Counted from the stretch's first letter, positions 1-8,808 are shown. The stretch is 46,792 bases of DNA from an uncultured Alphaproteobacteria bacterium (GCA_944392205.1 CALXVV010000031.1:1-46792); one strand, 5' to 3'. The notes: generated by a model from the sequence alone, not told the origin. Program-made: numbers and translations.

Positions 1-1909
1 TAATGATAGAGTAGTTGTTGCCAAGTTCTGAAGAATAATTGCGGATAGATTGCAAGGCACTGGCAATTTCTGCCAGGCTATCAGCAATATCGCCTTGGGT
101 CTCCCAGCCAAACACCGTAAAGCCCAAGGCTTGAGAGCTCATATCTTTGCCTTGCACGCTCAAATCTGCCGTGTTGGTTTCATTAAACTTCACAGTGAGT
201 TTATCTGCTTGCAAAAGGTTGATGCCTTTATAAGAGGCATCTTTGATAAGCGCATCATACTGGTTGATGATTTCTTGATAATTCCTGCCGGCATCAGCTA
301 AATCTTGCTTAGCGGTTTCACCGTTTGAATTACCTTCTTCAAAATCTATCTCAACCTTCTCCGGCAACTCCCAAGCAGGGGTGTTTTCAAGATTAAGCTT
401 ATCATGAAGATTACCGGTTGTAATATGGTCGCTTGTTGAAGTGTCACTTTCATTGTAATACTTTTCTTTCACCTCATACCAATCCGTTTTACCATCTTTT
501 TCAATTGCTATCCTTGCTCCCTCTGCAATATCAAGAATATTTGGACCATCTCCCATCTCATAACGATTAGCAAACAGCAAGTTGCTACTAGAAATATGTA
601 TTTGAGCTTCTTTTCCTACCAATATTGAACTATGTCCTTTTGTTTGATAATTCATGATACTGAATTCGCTTAGATTATCTATATATAAATTTCCGCAAAT
701 ATCTACAGTTGCTTTGTTAGCGGCCCAAATACCACTAGCATTGCTTCCAATAGTTTTAATACGAATGCTTGAAATCTCTAACATATTAATCGTTGATTCA
801 TTGGAACAATACATGCCATATGAGGCAGAGCCTGTGGTCTGAATGTTTATTTTTGAATTCAAATTAGCAACAGATTTGTTATTGCAGTATATTCCATAGC
901 TATTCTTTCCCTTTGTAGATAGATTAATAAAAGTATTGGTGGCTGTTTCCAATGAGGAAGCTTCTAATACGACAGCAGAACCTTGGTCTGAATTTGTTTT
1001 AATATTTATAGAGGCTTCAGATAGGACATTCATTGCACTCTGCCTGGAAAGGTAAATACCCTCACTCATGTGTCCTTGTGATGAAATATTTAATTTGCCT
1101 AGAATATCAATTTGTGCGCTTTCATAGCCCCAAATTGCTGCTCTTGCATTTTTATTTGTATCATCAGTTGAAAAATTAGCAATAATATCCAAATTCTTAA
1201 GGGTCGTAAGACGTTGAACTGTTTCACCCCCTCCGTGGATATACACTGCACTCGCCGAACCAGATGTTATAGTATTGGTATAATTAAGGCCTAAGTCGCT
1301 GACAACGCAGTTGTCTCTTGCGATATAAATCATTCGTCCGCTCACTGTTGTGTCCGTGGCGCTGATAGAAGAAAACTTGTTGGTATCGGTATCGTAATTG
1401 CCAAAGTAGCCGACGCCGACAAGTTTTTGATTTTCTTTTAATTCTAGTCCTCCAGTGGTGGAGATATCACCCAAGTCGATAGCGCCATAGACGCAAATTG
1501 TCTCTTTACCTGCATTTATCGCATCTCTTAGTTCTTGCGCGGTTGTGACAACCGCACCGTTCTCGCCGACTTTTTCTTCAAAAAATGATTTGCTTGGAAC
1601 TTTTGCAGTTTCTAGAGCTTGTGTCGCCACTGCCGAGGCCTGCTCCAGAAACTCGGTGGCGCTTTCCAAGGCTGTGGTGGCCGCCTTTATCGTGCTCACA
1701 GCCTGCCCCATGGAATCAAGCAAAGCATTCAAATCATCAGCCCGATTATTTAGGGAAAGTGCTGTGTAATAAGAACTTGGGTTATCTATGGCGGAATTGA
1801 CTTTATTGCCCGTTGCTAGTTTATTTTGAGTAGAAGAAACTTGCCCGCTGATATTCTGCAGGCTCAACAAATTCGACCGCATACTCGCAGTTAAGCTAAT
1901 TCCACTCAT
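1..1909 (-). CDS. Flagellin with beta-helix-like central insert (3' end off window)
   Basis: The reading frame is open from the ATG at 1909 to the window edge, 636 codons, so the last ~65 residues are missing by comparison with the second copy at 11724. Residues 1-105 are a flagellin D0/D1 region, including motifs NLLSLQN and NKVNSAIDNPSSY. From about residue 110 a stretch beginning AQELRDAINAG resembles the capped start of a right-handed beta-helix. Residues ~190-440 are imperfect repeats rich in Asn, Ser, Gly and Ile (units such as YGIYCNNKS and INIQTTGSASYG). Flagellin-type sequence resumes at about residue 510 (WELPEKVEIDFE) and runs to NYSSELGNNYSII at the edge. Residues 1-184 and the C-terminal part are nearly identical to the second copy, while the insert differs. 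It probably forms flagellar filament with a surface-exposed passenger. A sigma-28 promoter lies upstream at 2021-2047. Confidence 0.88.
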   Translation of the reverse strand, partial: MSGISLTASMRSNLLSLQNISGQVSSTQNKLATGNKVNSAIDNPSSYYTALSLNNRADDLNALLDSMGQAVSTIKAATTALESATEFLEQASAVATQALETAKVPSKSFFEEKVGENGAVVTTAQELRDAINAGKETICVYGAIDLGDISTTGGLELKENQKLVGVGYFGNYDTDTNKFSSISATDTTVSGRMIYIARDNCVVSDLGLNYTNTITSGSASAVYIHGGGETVQRLTTLKNLDIIANFSTDDTNKNARAAIWGYESAQIDILGKLNISSQGHMSEGIYLSRQSAMNVLSEASINIKTNSDQGSAVVLEASSLETATNTFINLSTKGKNSYGIYCNNKSVANLNSKINIQTTGSASYGMYCSNESTINMLEISSIRIKTIGSNASGIWAANKATVDICGNLYIDNLSEFSIMNYQTKGHSSILVGKEAQIHISSSNLLFANRYEMGDGPNILDIAEGARIAIEKDGKTDWYEVKEKYYNESDTSTSDHITTGNLHDKLNLENTPAWELPEKVEIDFEEGNSNGETAKQDLADAGRNYQEIINQYDALIKDASYKGINLLQADKLTVKFNETNTADLSVQGKDMSSQALGFTVFGWETQGDIADSLAEIASALQSIRNYSSELGNNYSII

Positions 1910-1917
1910 TTAATTCC

Positions 1918-2018
1918 CCTAAAGCTCGTATAACGACGCACCTAAAGGCATTTTGACGAGGCTCGCAAAATTCATGTACGTCCTATGTACACTGGAATTT
2001 TTCTCGCTCTTAAAATCC
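1918..2018 (-). promoter_or_regulatory. Conserved flagellin 5' leader with two dyads
   Basis: The leader is closely similar to that of the second flagellin (11611-11720). It holds one imperfect dyad with arms AAAATTC and GAATTTT around paired GTAC cores, and a second dyad TTTTGCGAG / CTCGtCAAAA-like. Alphaproteobacterial flagellin mRNAs are known to be regulated through the 5' UTR by FlbT and FlaF, so a translational control role is plausible, but it is inferred. Confidence 0.55.
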
Positions 2019-2020
2019 CT

Positions 2021-2047
2021 TTATCTGCACCATTCTTCGAGCTTTTA
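2021..2047 (-). promoter_or_regulatory. Sigma-28 (FliA) promoter of flagellin copy 1
   Basis: On the minus strand TAAA is followed by exactly 15 bases and GCAGATAA. This matches the FliA consensus TAAA-N15-GCCGATAA with one mismatch. The same element in the same position precedes the second flagellin (11582-11608), which makes chance unlikely. The predicted leader is about 105 nt. Confidence 0.82.
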
Positions 2048-2136
2048 CTAGCTCTGTTTAGGTTTCGATTACTGCTTTTGATTATATATTTTTAAATAAA
2101 CCATTTCCAGAACCTCTCACCACTTTTCCACATAAA

Positions 2137-2172
2137 ATAAAAAAGGCACCAACGTTAGCTGATGCCTTTCTT
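2137..2172 (-). terminator. Rho-independent terminator after the glycine-zipper lipoprotein gene
   Basis: Read on the minus strand, AAAGGCA and TGCCTTT form a stem followed by a run of T (TTTTTTATTTTA). It lies about 25 bp beyond the stop codon at 2195. Confidence 0.7.
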
Positions 2173-2194
2173 ATTGCAAAATGTCTAAGCCAAA

Positions 2195-2653
2195 TTAATT
2201 ATAAGGAATAACTCTGGCCTGGCGTCCATAGAGCACAAAACAACGTTGTCCCGGTTGAATAATGGTCTCGTTTCCTTGTACGACGGTAACCATAGTACCA
2301 TTATCAAGTTTTACAATATATTCAAATCCGGTCTGTTTGGAGAGCTCGGCCTGTGCCGCATCGCCGGCGATTCCACCAACCAAGGCGCCGCCGATAGCTC
2401 CCAAAACATGGGCAGTATCTCCGCCGCCAATGGTTGAACCGGCCACACCTCCGGCCGCTGCGCCAAAGAGTGTTCCGGCATTGTTATCGTTGCTGCGAAC
2501 AGTTACCGGACGAATACTGACAACCGTGCAGGGCTTGGCGGTATTAACCGTGCCGGCGCTGGATGCATAGTAATCATCGGGGCTGATATCTGCCGTGCAG
2601 GCACCAAGGGTAAATAAGGCGGCCAAAGCCAAAGAAGAAACAGATTTTTTCAT
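2195..2653 (-). CDS. Glycine-zipper outer-membrane lipoprotein (17-kDa antigen/SlyB-like)
   Basis: This 152-residue protein starts with a lipoprotein signal peptide; the lipobox LGAC puts the lipidated Cys at about residue 19. Residues ~60-100 form a glycine-zipper segment (GTLFGAAAGGVAG, GAIGGALVGGIAG), the signature of the Rickettsia 17-kDa antigen and SlyB-type family. The C-terminal 50 residues form a small beta-rich domain (VKLDNGTMVTVVQ, PGQRCFVLYG) typical of the same proteins. It probably sits in the outer membrane, where the family helps maintain envelope integrity. A GGAG ribosome-binding site lies about 10 bp before the ATG. The gene stands alone between the flagellin and asnS, with its own terminator. 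Confidence 0.85.
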   Translation of the reverse strand: MKKSVSSLALAALFTLGACTADISPDDYYASSAGTVNTAKPCTVVSIRPVTVRSNDNNAGTLFGAAAGGVAGSTIGGGDTAHVLGAIGGALVGGIAGDAAQAELSKQTGFEYIVKLDNGTMVTVVQGNETIIQPGQRCFVLYGRQARVIPYN

Positions 2654-2805
2654 GTTTTAGTTCTCCACAATTGAAATTATAAAAAATTTAATCTGTATAA
2701 TATTATTTGTCAATGCTGGACATCTTGAGAAAAGTGTAATATAGTTCCCAAGCGATTACTGGCAGTAATCAGATGAAAAAGAATATAATAAGGATAGATT
2801 TTACA

Positions 2806-4194
2806 ATGTTGAAGAGAACAAAAATTGCACAATTACTGGCCTCAGAGCAACCGATTGCTGAGGTTTTGGTCAAGGGCTGGGTCAGAACTCGCCGCGATGC
2901 CAAAGATTTTTCATTTATTGAAGTAAACGACGGCTCCTGCCTCAAAAATATTCAGATTATTGCCAATAATACCCTCAATAATTATGAGGAAGTCAAAAAG
3001 ATAACCACCGGTTCTTCCTTGGCGGTCAAGGGTGCATTGGTTGAATCCAAGGGTGGCAACCAAAAGTTTGAGGTTGTGGCCGATGAGGTCAAAATCTACA
3101 GCCTGGCACCGGATGATTTTCCCCTGCAAAAGAAAAAACACACTGATGAATATCTGCGCACCATTGCTCACTTGCGTCCGCGCACCAATAAATATGGTGC
3201 TGCTTTCAGAGTTCGCTCGGAGCTTTCTTATGCTATTCACAAATTTTTCAATGAACGTGGTTTTCGCTATGTTCACACCCCGATTATCACCGCCTCTGAT
3301 TGCGAGGGCGCCGGAGAGATGTTTCAGGTGACCACTCTTGATATCAATAATCCGCCGCGCACCAAAGACGGCAAGGTTGACTACAGTCAAGATTTCTTCG
3401 GCAAAGAGGCCAGGCTAACAGTTTCCGGCCAGCTAAACGGTGAGATGTATGCCTGCGCTTTGGGCGATATTTATACTTTTGGCCCCACATTCAGAGCTGA
3501 GAATTCCAATACCACCCGCCATGCGGCCGAGTTCTGGATGATTGAACCCGAGATGGCTTTTGCCGATATCCACGATGATATGGATTTGGCAGAAGACATG
3601 GTCAAGTTCTGCATCCGCTATGTGATGAACACTTGCGCCGATGACTTGGCCTTGTTTGACAAATATGTAGAGCCAGGCCTGCTGGATAAGCTGAACAATA
3701 TCTTAAACCACGGTTTTGCCCGCATCACCTATGCCGAGGCCATAGACATCATGCAAAAATCCGGCCATAAGTTTGAATATAAGCCCGAATTTGGTATTGA
3801 TATGCAAACCGAGCACGAGCGCTTTTTGGCGGAACAACACTTCAAACGTCCGGTGATTGTGAGAGATTATCCAAAAGAGATAAAAGCCTTCTATATGCGC
3901 CTAAACGATGACGGCAGAACCGTTGCCGCAATGGATGTTTTGGTTCCCGGCATCGGCGAGCTGATAGGCGGTTCTCAGCGTGAGGAACGCTACGATGTTT
4001 TGGTAAAACGCATCAGAGAAAACGGCATGCACGAAAAAGACTATGAATGGTATTTGGATTCGCGCCGCTATGGCTCTGTTCCTCATGCCGGATTCGGTCT
4101 TGGTTTTGAGCGTATGATGATGCTCGTAACCGGCATTGGCAATATTCGCGATGTCATTCCGTTCCCGCGGACCCCAAAATCGGTAAACTTCTAA
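2806..4194 (+). CDS. asnS: Asparaginyl-tRNA synthetase
   Basis: AsnRS charges tRNA-Asn with asparagine using ATP. The protein matches the bacterial class IIb enzyme throughout: an N-terminal OB-fold anticodon-binding domain ([23 protein letters not shown]), then the catalytic core with motif 2 ([21 protein letters not shown]) and the C-terminal motif 3 region ([17 protein letters not shown], ending DVIPFPRTP). I chose the ATG at 2806 (462 residues) because a TAAGGAT ribosome-binding site lies about 9 bp upstream; the in-frame ATG at 2773 has no such site and would add 11 residues absent from the family. The stop is 11 bp before the next gene, so the two are probably co-transcribed. Confidence 0.96.
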   Translation: MLKRTKIAQLLASEQPIAEVLVKGWVRTRRDAKDFSFIEVNDGSCLKNIQIIANNTLNNYEEVKKITTGSSLAVKGALVESKGGNQKFEVVADEVKIYSLAPDDFPLQKKKHTDEYLRTIAHLRPRTNKYGAAFRVRSELSYAIHKFFNERGFRYVHTPIITASDCEGAGEMFQVTTLDINNPPRTKDGKVDYSQDFFGKEARLTVSGQLNGEMYACALGDIYTFGPTFRAENSNTTRHAAEFWMIEPEMAFADIHDDMDLAEDMVKFCIRYVMNTCADDLALFDKYVEPGLLDKLNNILNHGFARITYAEAIDIMQKSGHKFEYKPEFGIDMQTEHERFLAEQHFKRPVIVRDYPKEIKAFYMRLNDDGRTVAAMDVLVPGIGELIGGSQREERYDVLVKRIRENGMHEKDYEWYLDSRRYGSVPHAGFGLGFERMMMLVTGIGNIRDVIPFPRTPKSVNF

Positions 4195-4205
4195 GGAGAG
4201 ATAAA

Positions 4206-4754
4206 ATGCGTTTGGCTGTTCTTTTGTCGGTAATGAGTTTGTTTAGCTTTTCTGTTTTTGCGCAAACCACGGCAGAAGAACCGTCAAACGCAGAAATAAG
4301 CTATGATGACTTCGGCATACCAGAGCAAACGTTGAAAGTTATTGAGCCGGTTGTGGAAGAGAATAAGAATGAGGCAAAAGCTTTTCCCGCCTGTGATGAT
4401 GCCGCCTTGGTTGCCCAAGTAAGGCAAGAGCTTGCGGCGGATTCTGCCGAGATACAGGAAGAAAGCATTTCTGAGAGAAGATCCAGACTTTTGGCTCTAA
4501 AAAATACGGAACATTTCACTCCCATAGAGGTGTCAACTTTCAGGCCGGAAGACAACTATGAACTTGCCAATATACTGATTACGGCCAAAGTCAACGACGG
4601 GCTAACCAATGAAGATTTTCAGATCTGCGCAAGCGATAATCAGATTTTAAAACGCCGGGTGTTTTTGCTTTTGCAAGAAGCAGGTGCTGACTTCAATGTC
4701 AGTATCATTAACTACCGCCCTGGAAAAGTCACCTCTTTTATTTATAAAAAATAA
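4206..4754 (+). CDS. Predicted periplasmic protein of unknown function
   Basis: The 182-residue product begins with a cleavable signal peptide (charged MR, hydrophobic core, cleavage expected near VFAQ, residue ~20). The mature part is acidic at first, then a C-terminal region from about residue 100 predicted to be folded (FRPEDNYELANILITAKVNDG, ending RPGKVTSFIYKK). Two Cys occur, near residues 63 and 141, and could form a disulfide. I do not recognise the family. An AGGAG ribosome-binding site precedes the ATG, which follows asnS by 11 bp. The rpoH promoter lies just downstream, so rpoH is at least partly transcribed independently. Confidence 0.75.
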   Translation: MRLAVLLSVMSLFSFSVFAQTTAEEPSNAEISYDDFGIPEQTLKVIEPVVEENKNEAKAFPACDDAALVAQVRQELAADSAEIQEESISERRSRLLALKNTEHFTPIEVSTFRPEDNYELANILITAKVNDGLTNEDFQICASDNQILKRRVFLLLQEAGADFNVSIINYRPGKVTSFIYKK

Positions 4755-4765
4755 TATAAAGACTA

Positions 4766-4794
4766 TTGCAATTTTTACCAAAAAAGACTATTAT
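4766..4794 (+). promoter_or_regulatory. Predicted housekeeping promoter of rpoH
   Basis: TTGCAA at 4766-4771 is separated by exactly 17 bp from TATTAT at 4789-4794, a good sigma-70-type match. The transcript would have a ~65-nt leader containing a small GCCCC/GGGGC hairpin at 4802-4826. Confidence 0.6.
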
Positions 4795-4867
4795 CTCTGT
4801 CTGCCCCAAGATGTTTTTTGAGGGGCTATGCTTGCAATAAGGCATTGAAAAGAGGTAGAAATCATAC

Positions 4868-5764
4868 ATGAGCAACGGTTCTGAACTGATATTAAAAACA
4901 TCATCTAATCTGCCGGCGCTGGTTGGCAACAACAGCCTGGTTTCTTACATGGAGCAGATTAAGAAATTTCCGGTGTTGAGTGAAGAACAAGAGAAAAAAC
5001 TGGTCACCGACTTCCAAGAGAAAGGGGACATTGTTGCGGCTCAAATTTTGGTTACCTCGCATCTGCGGTTGGCAGCCAAGATTGCATTTGCCTACCGTCA
5101 CTATGGTTTGCCTTTGGCGGATATTATATCTGAGGCCAATATTGGTTTGATGCAGGCTGTCAAGAAGTTTGACCTTTCTAAGAAGGTTCGTTTGGCCACC
5201 TATGCCATGTGGTGGATAAAAGCCGCCATCAATGACTATATTTTGCGTTCTTGGTCTTTGGTCAAGATAGGCACACGCGCCGCGCAGAAGAAACTTTTTT
5301 ACAACCTTTCCAGAATAAAGGCGCGTTTAGGCGTTTATGAGAACAAAGAGCTGGAGCCCGAAACAGTCAAGAAAATCGCCAAAGAGCTGGTTGTGAGCGA
5401 AGATGAGGTCAAAGAGATGAACCGCCGCCTAAGCGGAGATAAATCTCTGAATGTTGCCGTTTCAGATGATGATGAAGACGAGCAAATAGACTTTTTGGTT
5501 GATAAAAGCCAAAATATTGAGGAAAATTTGGCTCGCCGCCAGGAGGCCTCTTATAAAGCCAAGGTTTTGCAAAGCTGCATGGAGAAGCTGAGCGAAAGAG
5601 AGCAATACATCATCAAAAATCGGATGTTGACGGATTCTCCGGTTACGCTGGAGGAGCTTGGAGCCAAGTTTAATGTCAGCCGTGAGCGCATTCGTCAGAT
5701 AGAAAAGAGCGCTTTTGACAAATTAAAGAGCTTAGTTTGGGTTGCAATCAAGGCCAAAAAGTGA
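4868..5764 (+). CDS. rpoH: RNA polymerase heat-shock sigma factor RpoH (sigma-32)
   Basis: This 298-residue sigma-70-family protein is of RpoH length. Region 2 spans residues ~65-130 (SHLRLAAKIAFAYRHYG, EANIGLMQAVKKFD, TYAMWWIKAAI). The RpoH box that binds core polymerase and the FtsH/DnaK regulators is seen as QKKLFYNL at ~140-147. Region 4 contains the helix-turn-helix (TLEELGAKFNVSRERIRQIEKSA). It would direct transcription of chaperone and protease genes, and a CTTG/CCTATAT-type promoter precedes clpB in the same window. Alphaproteobacteria often carry two RpoH paralogues and I cannot tell which this is. The AGAGG ribosome-binding site is rather far (about 12 bp) from the ATG. Confidence 0.95.
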   Translation: MSNGSELILKTSSNLPALVGNNSLVSYMEQIKKFPVLSEEQEKKLVTDFQEKGDIVAAQILVTSHLRLAAKIAFAYRHYGLPLADIISEANIGLMQAVKKFDLSKKVRLATYAMWWIKAAINDYILRSWSLVKIGTRAAQKKLFYNLSRIKARLGVYENKELEPETVKKIAKELVVSEDEVKEMNRRLSGDKSLNVAVSDDDEDEQIDFLVDKSQNIEENLARRQEASYKAKVLQSCMEKLSEREQYIIKNRMLTDSPVTLEELGAKFNVSRERIRQIEKSAFDKLKSLVWVAIKAKK

Positions 5765-5798
5765 TACACTCATAAAAACAAGCGTGAAGGAAGAGCAA

Positions 5799-5978
5799 AT
5801 GACAGCGGAAACAAACATTTCTCAAAAGAGCAATATCACCCCAAACAAACAAAATGTTTGGGACTATAATGGTTTTGCGACCAGAATGTCTGCTCGTTTG
5901 GAAAAGGTTCGTCGTTTGCTGCACGGAGAGGAAACTTCTTCCTCTTTGCAAAAGGACAAAGAGCTTTCCAGGGCTTAA
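5799..5978 (+). CDS. Small protein of unknown function downstream of rpoH
   Basis: A 59-codon ORF starts at an ATG with a good ribosome-binding site (AAGGAAGAG, about 5 bp). The product is polar with no membrane segment; the middle part (NVWDYNGFATRMSARLEKVRRLLHGEE) looks like a short amphipathic helix. It begins 34 bp after rpoH and is followed at once by a hairpin terminator, so it is the last cistron of the rpoH transcript. I do not recognise it. The clear start signal and terminator argue that it is real, but its function is open. Confidence 0.65.
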   Translation: MTAETNISQKSNITPNKQNVWDYNGFATRMSARLEKVRRLLHGEETSSSLQKDKELSRA

Positions 5979-5984
5979 ACCTAC

Positions 5985-6010
5985 CACCTGCGTCAAGCAG
6001 GTGTTTTTGT
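5985..6010 (+). terminator. Rho-independent terminator after the small ORF
   Basis: CACCTG and CAGGTG form a 6-bp stem around a 7-base loop, followed by TTTTTGT. It lies 6 bp beyond the stop at 5978 and 14 bp before prmC. Confidence 0.8.
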
Positions 6011-6023
6011 GTCTGAAAGATAG

Positions 6024-6899
6024 ATGAAACAATCAATAAATTTAATAATAGAGAAAGCCTTGCAGGAGCTAAGGGCCGCCGGGACAGAGAGCGACGGTTA
6101 TGAGATAAGGATTCTCTTGAGCGATGTCTTGGGCGTGGAGCCTGCAGCTTTGATGTTTGGTGAAGTTGAGCTGAATGAAACTCAAGAAAAAAAGTTTCAT
6201 GAATTTTTGGAAAAACGCAAGCATCATATGCCAACAGACAAAATATTGGGGCGTAGGGGCTTTTACAAATACGATTTTAAGGTGAGCAAGGATGTCTTAA
6301 CCCCGCGCCCGGATACGGAAATTTTGGTGGAAGCAGCCATAGAAAAGATAAAAGAAAAAAAGTTGGAGAGCGGCAAGGTTTTGGAGCTGGGTGTCGGCTC
6401 CGGCTGCATTATTTGTAGTGTTTTGGCAGAATTTTCGGCTCTCAATGGAGTTGGAATTGATATTTCAGCCCAAGCTCTGGCAATAGCAAAGGAAAATGCA
6501 AAAAAGCTGGGTGTTGAGAAACGGCTTGATTTATGCTTGGGCAATTGGTTTGACAAAGATTTTTTATCCTTGGTGGGGAGAAAATATGATATTCTTTTAT
6601 CAAATCCGCCCTACATTAAAAGTGAGGAGATAAAGACCCTTGATGAGGAGGTAAGAAAATATGACCCGCTGACGGCTCTAGACGGCGGTCAAGACGGATT
6701 GGAAAGTTATCGTCAGATTGCCAAACTGGCGCCAAGCTTAGTAAAAAACGGCGGATATGTTTTTCTAGAAGTCGGAGAAAACCAAGCCAAAGATGTCTGC
6801 CGAATTTTCAGTGCGGCAGGTTTTGTAACAGAAGAGATAAGGAAAGATTTATCCGCAATTGAAAGATGTGTAATCCTTAAAAAAATGAGTTGCATTTGA
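6024..6899 (+). CDS. prmC: Peptide chain release factor N5-glutamine methyltransferase
   Basis: PrmC (HemK) methylates the glutamine of the GGQ motif in release factors RF1 and RF2. The 291-residue protein has the family layout: an N-terminal helical substrate-binding domain (residues 1-85), then a Rossmann methyltransferase. The SAM-binding motif ELGVGSG is at 121-127, an acidic ribose-binding segment GIDIS at ~144, and the diagnostic NPPY at 194-197 that binds the target glutamine. LTPRPDTE at ~92 is the usual conserved segment before the SAM site. The ribosome-binding site is weak (GAAAG). In many alphaproteobacteria prmC is followed by a DUF4167 gene, as here. Confidence 0.96.
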   Translation: MKQSINLIIEKALQELRAAGTESDGYEIRILLSDVLGVEPAALMFGEVELNETQEKKFHEFLEKRKHHMPTDKILGRRGFYKYDFKVSKDVLTPRPDTEILVEAAIEKIKEKKLESGKVLELGVGSGCIICSVLAEFSALNGVGIDISAQALAIAKENAKKLGVEKRLDLCLGNWFDKDFLSLVGRKYDILLSNPPYIKSEEIKTLDEEVRKYDPLTALDGGQDGLESYRQIAKLAPSLVKNGGYVFLEVGENQAKDVCRIFSAAGFVTEEIRKDLSAIERCVILKKMSCI

Positions 6900-6930
6900 A
6901 AAATTATTATGTAATATGACAAATGTTTTT

Positions 6931-6965
6931 AGCGACTTTTGTTTTTTTGTTTGTCGCCTTTTATT
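6931..6965 (+). terminator. Possible terminator after prmC
   Basis: GCGAC and GTCGC form a short stem around a T-rich loop, followed by CTTTTATTT. The stem is only 5 bp, so the call is moderate. Confidence 0.45.
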
Positions 6966-7039
6966 TCAGCAAAAACAAAATATGTTTTTTTATTAATCAG
7001 TCCCGCATTTGGTCGGGGCAATATATGTGGTAAAGTTTT

Positions 7040-7591
7040 ATGAAAAAAAATAATAAATTTCGGTCTAATAATAATTACAACAATAACAATCAAATTTTTT
7101 CTTTGAATTACAAGTTTGACAGTATCAGTCCTGCAGGTAAGGTTAGCGGTACGGCATTGGATTTGATTAAGAGATATAATGAGCTGGCCAAAGAGGCTCA
7201 AGGCAACGGTGATCACGTCGCGGCCGAGATGTTTCGTCAATATGCTGAGCACTATCGCAAAATTGTAACAGAGATTAACGAACGCAAGAATCTGCGGCAG
7301 GCAAACAGAGAAGAAAATGCGCAAGCCGCACCGACAGAGGCTGCACAGGTTGCAGAAAATGAAATGGCTGCCTCATCTGAAACACAGGCTGTAGCAGAAA
7401 CCCCCAAGCCGGAAGCTGCTGCTGCCCCGGTTGTTGAGAATGCGCAAGCACAAGAAGCACCGGTTGCAAGAAAACGCTCTTTTAAGGTGATAGAGATTAA
7501 CGCCGCCGATGCCGAAAAGCCGGTGTCTCAGGTATCGCGTCCTCGTGGCAGAACTCCGCGCAAACCAAGAGTAGAGGTCGCCGCTTTATAA
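7040..7591 (+). CDS. DUF4167 domain protein
   Basis: This 183-residue protein starts with an Asn-rich basic tail (RSNNNYNNNN), followed by the DUF4167 core at residues ~25-85 (FDSISPAGKVSGTALDLIKRYNELA, GNGDHVAAEMFRQYAEHY). The remainder is an Ala/Glu/Pro-rich, probably disordered tail ending in a basic patch (SRPRGRTPRKPRV). The family is largely confined to alphaproteobacteria and typically lies beside prmC; its function is unknown. The basic ends and low-complexity tail suggest nucleic acid or ribosome binding, which is inference. No strong ribosome-binding site is visible before the ATG. Confidence 0.85.
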   Translation: MKKNNKFRSNNNYNNNNQIFSLNYKFDSISPAGKVSGTALDLIKRYNELAKEAQGNGDHVAAEMFRQYAEHYRKIVTEINERKNLRQANREENAQAAPTEAAQVAENEMAASSETQAVAETPKPEAAAAPVVENAQAQEAPVARKRSFKVIEINAADAEKPVSQVSRPRGRTPRKPRVEVAAL

Positions 7592-7626
7592 GAGAAATAA
7601 TTATTTATTAGCAAAGGTCAAAAAAA

Positions 7627-8769
7627 TTGTTCTTTATAGCATTTTTTATTGTTGCCGCCGCTTGTTCGGCTATTACGATAAAGACTTTGGTCGGTTACAG
7701 TGACATCAAACTTGTCGGAAAAGCACTGATTTCTGCCATTGTTTTGTTGGGTTGGTTTTCGCCTTTGTTTGTTTCTGTCCTGCGGCAAGTTTCTTGGCTT
7801 CCGCCAAAGGTATTTGCCGTTATATCTTTTATTGGCTACACGCTGCTTGGTTTTGCCTTTATTGTCTTTTGTTTATTGATGCTGCGAGATATTATCTGGT
7901 ATGGCATATACGGCATTGCCAAATTTGCCGGAGTAGACAGCTGGTCCATAAATCCCAAAAACATCAGCGTATTGAGTTATGCCAACATAGTTGTGGTACT
8001 GATATCAATAATCATAGGAGCATATGCCCTATATGAAGGAGTAAAAGTTCCAAATGTAAATAACATTACGATTAAGACCTCGCTGATTAACCGCAATTTG
8101 CGTTTAGTACAATTGTCGGATTTGCACATAGATAGGACCACGCCGGTGAGCAGGGTGCAAAAAATTGTTGAAAAAGTTGAGAGTTTGGCACCGGATGTCA
8201 TTTTAATTACCGGAGATTTGATAGATGATGATTCGACGGTATTGGATGATAAACTTGAAGTCCTAAAGGGCTTAAGTGCACCATATGGGGTTTATGTATC
8301 GATAGGTAACCACGAATTATATAATGGTTTATATCCGTGGATGTATAAGTATGAAAAAATGGGTTTCAAGGTATTGTTTAACCAAGGAGAGACGGTAGCC
8401 CATGAGATATTCATTGCCGGTGTTCCGGATGCCCACACGGCAAATTTCCATCCAAATTTCAATATTAATCTGACGCGTTCACTGGAAGGAAGCCAGCGGA
8501 AGCAATTTAGAATTTTGATGTCGCACAATCCTGAAGTAGCAAATTCGATCAGTAGATATAACTATCAGCTGGTTTTATCAGGGCATACGCATGGCGGACA
8601 GATATTTCCGTTCCATATTTTTGTAAAAAAAGCTAATCAGTATTTGAGCGGAGACTATAAAGTCAATGACATTGATTTGCATGTATCCCCGGGTGCAGGA
8701 ACTTGGGGGCCGAGCATGCGTTTGTTTGCCCCATCAGAGATTGCGGTCATAGATTTAATAAAAAAATAG
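7627..8769 (+). CDS. Membrane-anchored calcineurin-like metallophosphoesterase
   Basis: A TTG start at 7627 follows an AAAGG site by about 10 bp. The first ~140 of 380 residues hold about four hydrophobic membrane segments. The rest is a calcineurin-like phosphoesterase with all metal motifs: LSDLHID (D-x-H), ITGDLIDD (GD), SIGNHELY (GNH), MSHNPEV (H) and LSGHTHGGQ (GHTH). It resembles the YkuE/YaeI group of membrane-tethered phosphodiesterases. The substrate cannot be read from the sequence; phospholipid or UDP-sugar pyrophosphate hydrolysis are family possibilities. It is not LpxH: this genome uses LpxI for that step. Confidence 0.88.
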   Translation: MFFIAFFIVAAACSAITIKTLVGYSDIKLVGKALISAIVLLGWFSPLFVSVLRQVSWLPPKVFAVISFIGYTLLGFAFIVFCLLMLRDIIWYGIYGIAKFAGVDSWSINPKNISVLSYANIVVVLISIIIGAYALYEGVKVPNVNNITIKTSLINRNLRLVQLSDLHIDRTTPVSRVQKIVEKVESLAPDVILITGDLIDDDSTVLDDKLEVLKGLSAPYGVYVSIGNHELYNGLYPWMYKYEKMGFKVLFNQGETVAHEIFIAGVPDAHTANFHPNFNINLTRSLEGSQRKQFRILMSHNPEVANSISRYNYQLVLSGHTHGGQIFPFHIFVKKANQYLSGDYKVNDIDLHVSPGAGTWGPSMRLFAPSEIAVIDLIKK

Positions 8770-8778
8770 TGAGCATGG

Positions 8779-8808
8779 CTTGATTTTGTATGGGTGTATC
8801 TCCTATAT
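8779..8808 (+). promoter_or_regulatory. RpoH-type heat-shock promoter of clpB
   Basis: CTTG at 8779-8782 and CCTATAT at 8802-8808 match the alphaproteobacterial sigma-32 consensus (CTTG ... CYTATNT), with a 19-bp gap that is slightly longer than usual. It lies about 25 bp before the clpB start, as expected for a heat-shock gene. Confidence 0.6.

Larger units (their letters stand above)
1355..2095 (-). repeat. Inverted repeat, left copy (flagellin promoter, leader and N-terminal codons)
   Basis: This is the partner of 11505-12275 in reverse orientation. Similarity is near complete from the leader to codon ~184 and stops abruptly where the beta-helix-like inserts diverge. Confidence 0.75.

Noticed and set aside
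2773..2805. Upstream ATG as the asnS start
   Set aside because: No ribosome-binding site, and the extra 11 residues have no counterpart in the family; the ATG at 2806 has TAAGGAT at good spacing.
7627..8769. LpxH assignment for the metallophosphoesterase
   Set aside because: The protein has four N-terminal membrane segments and YkuE-like motifs, and LpxI is present at 28090 for that step.
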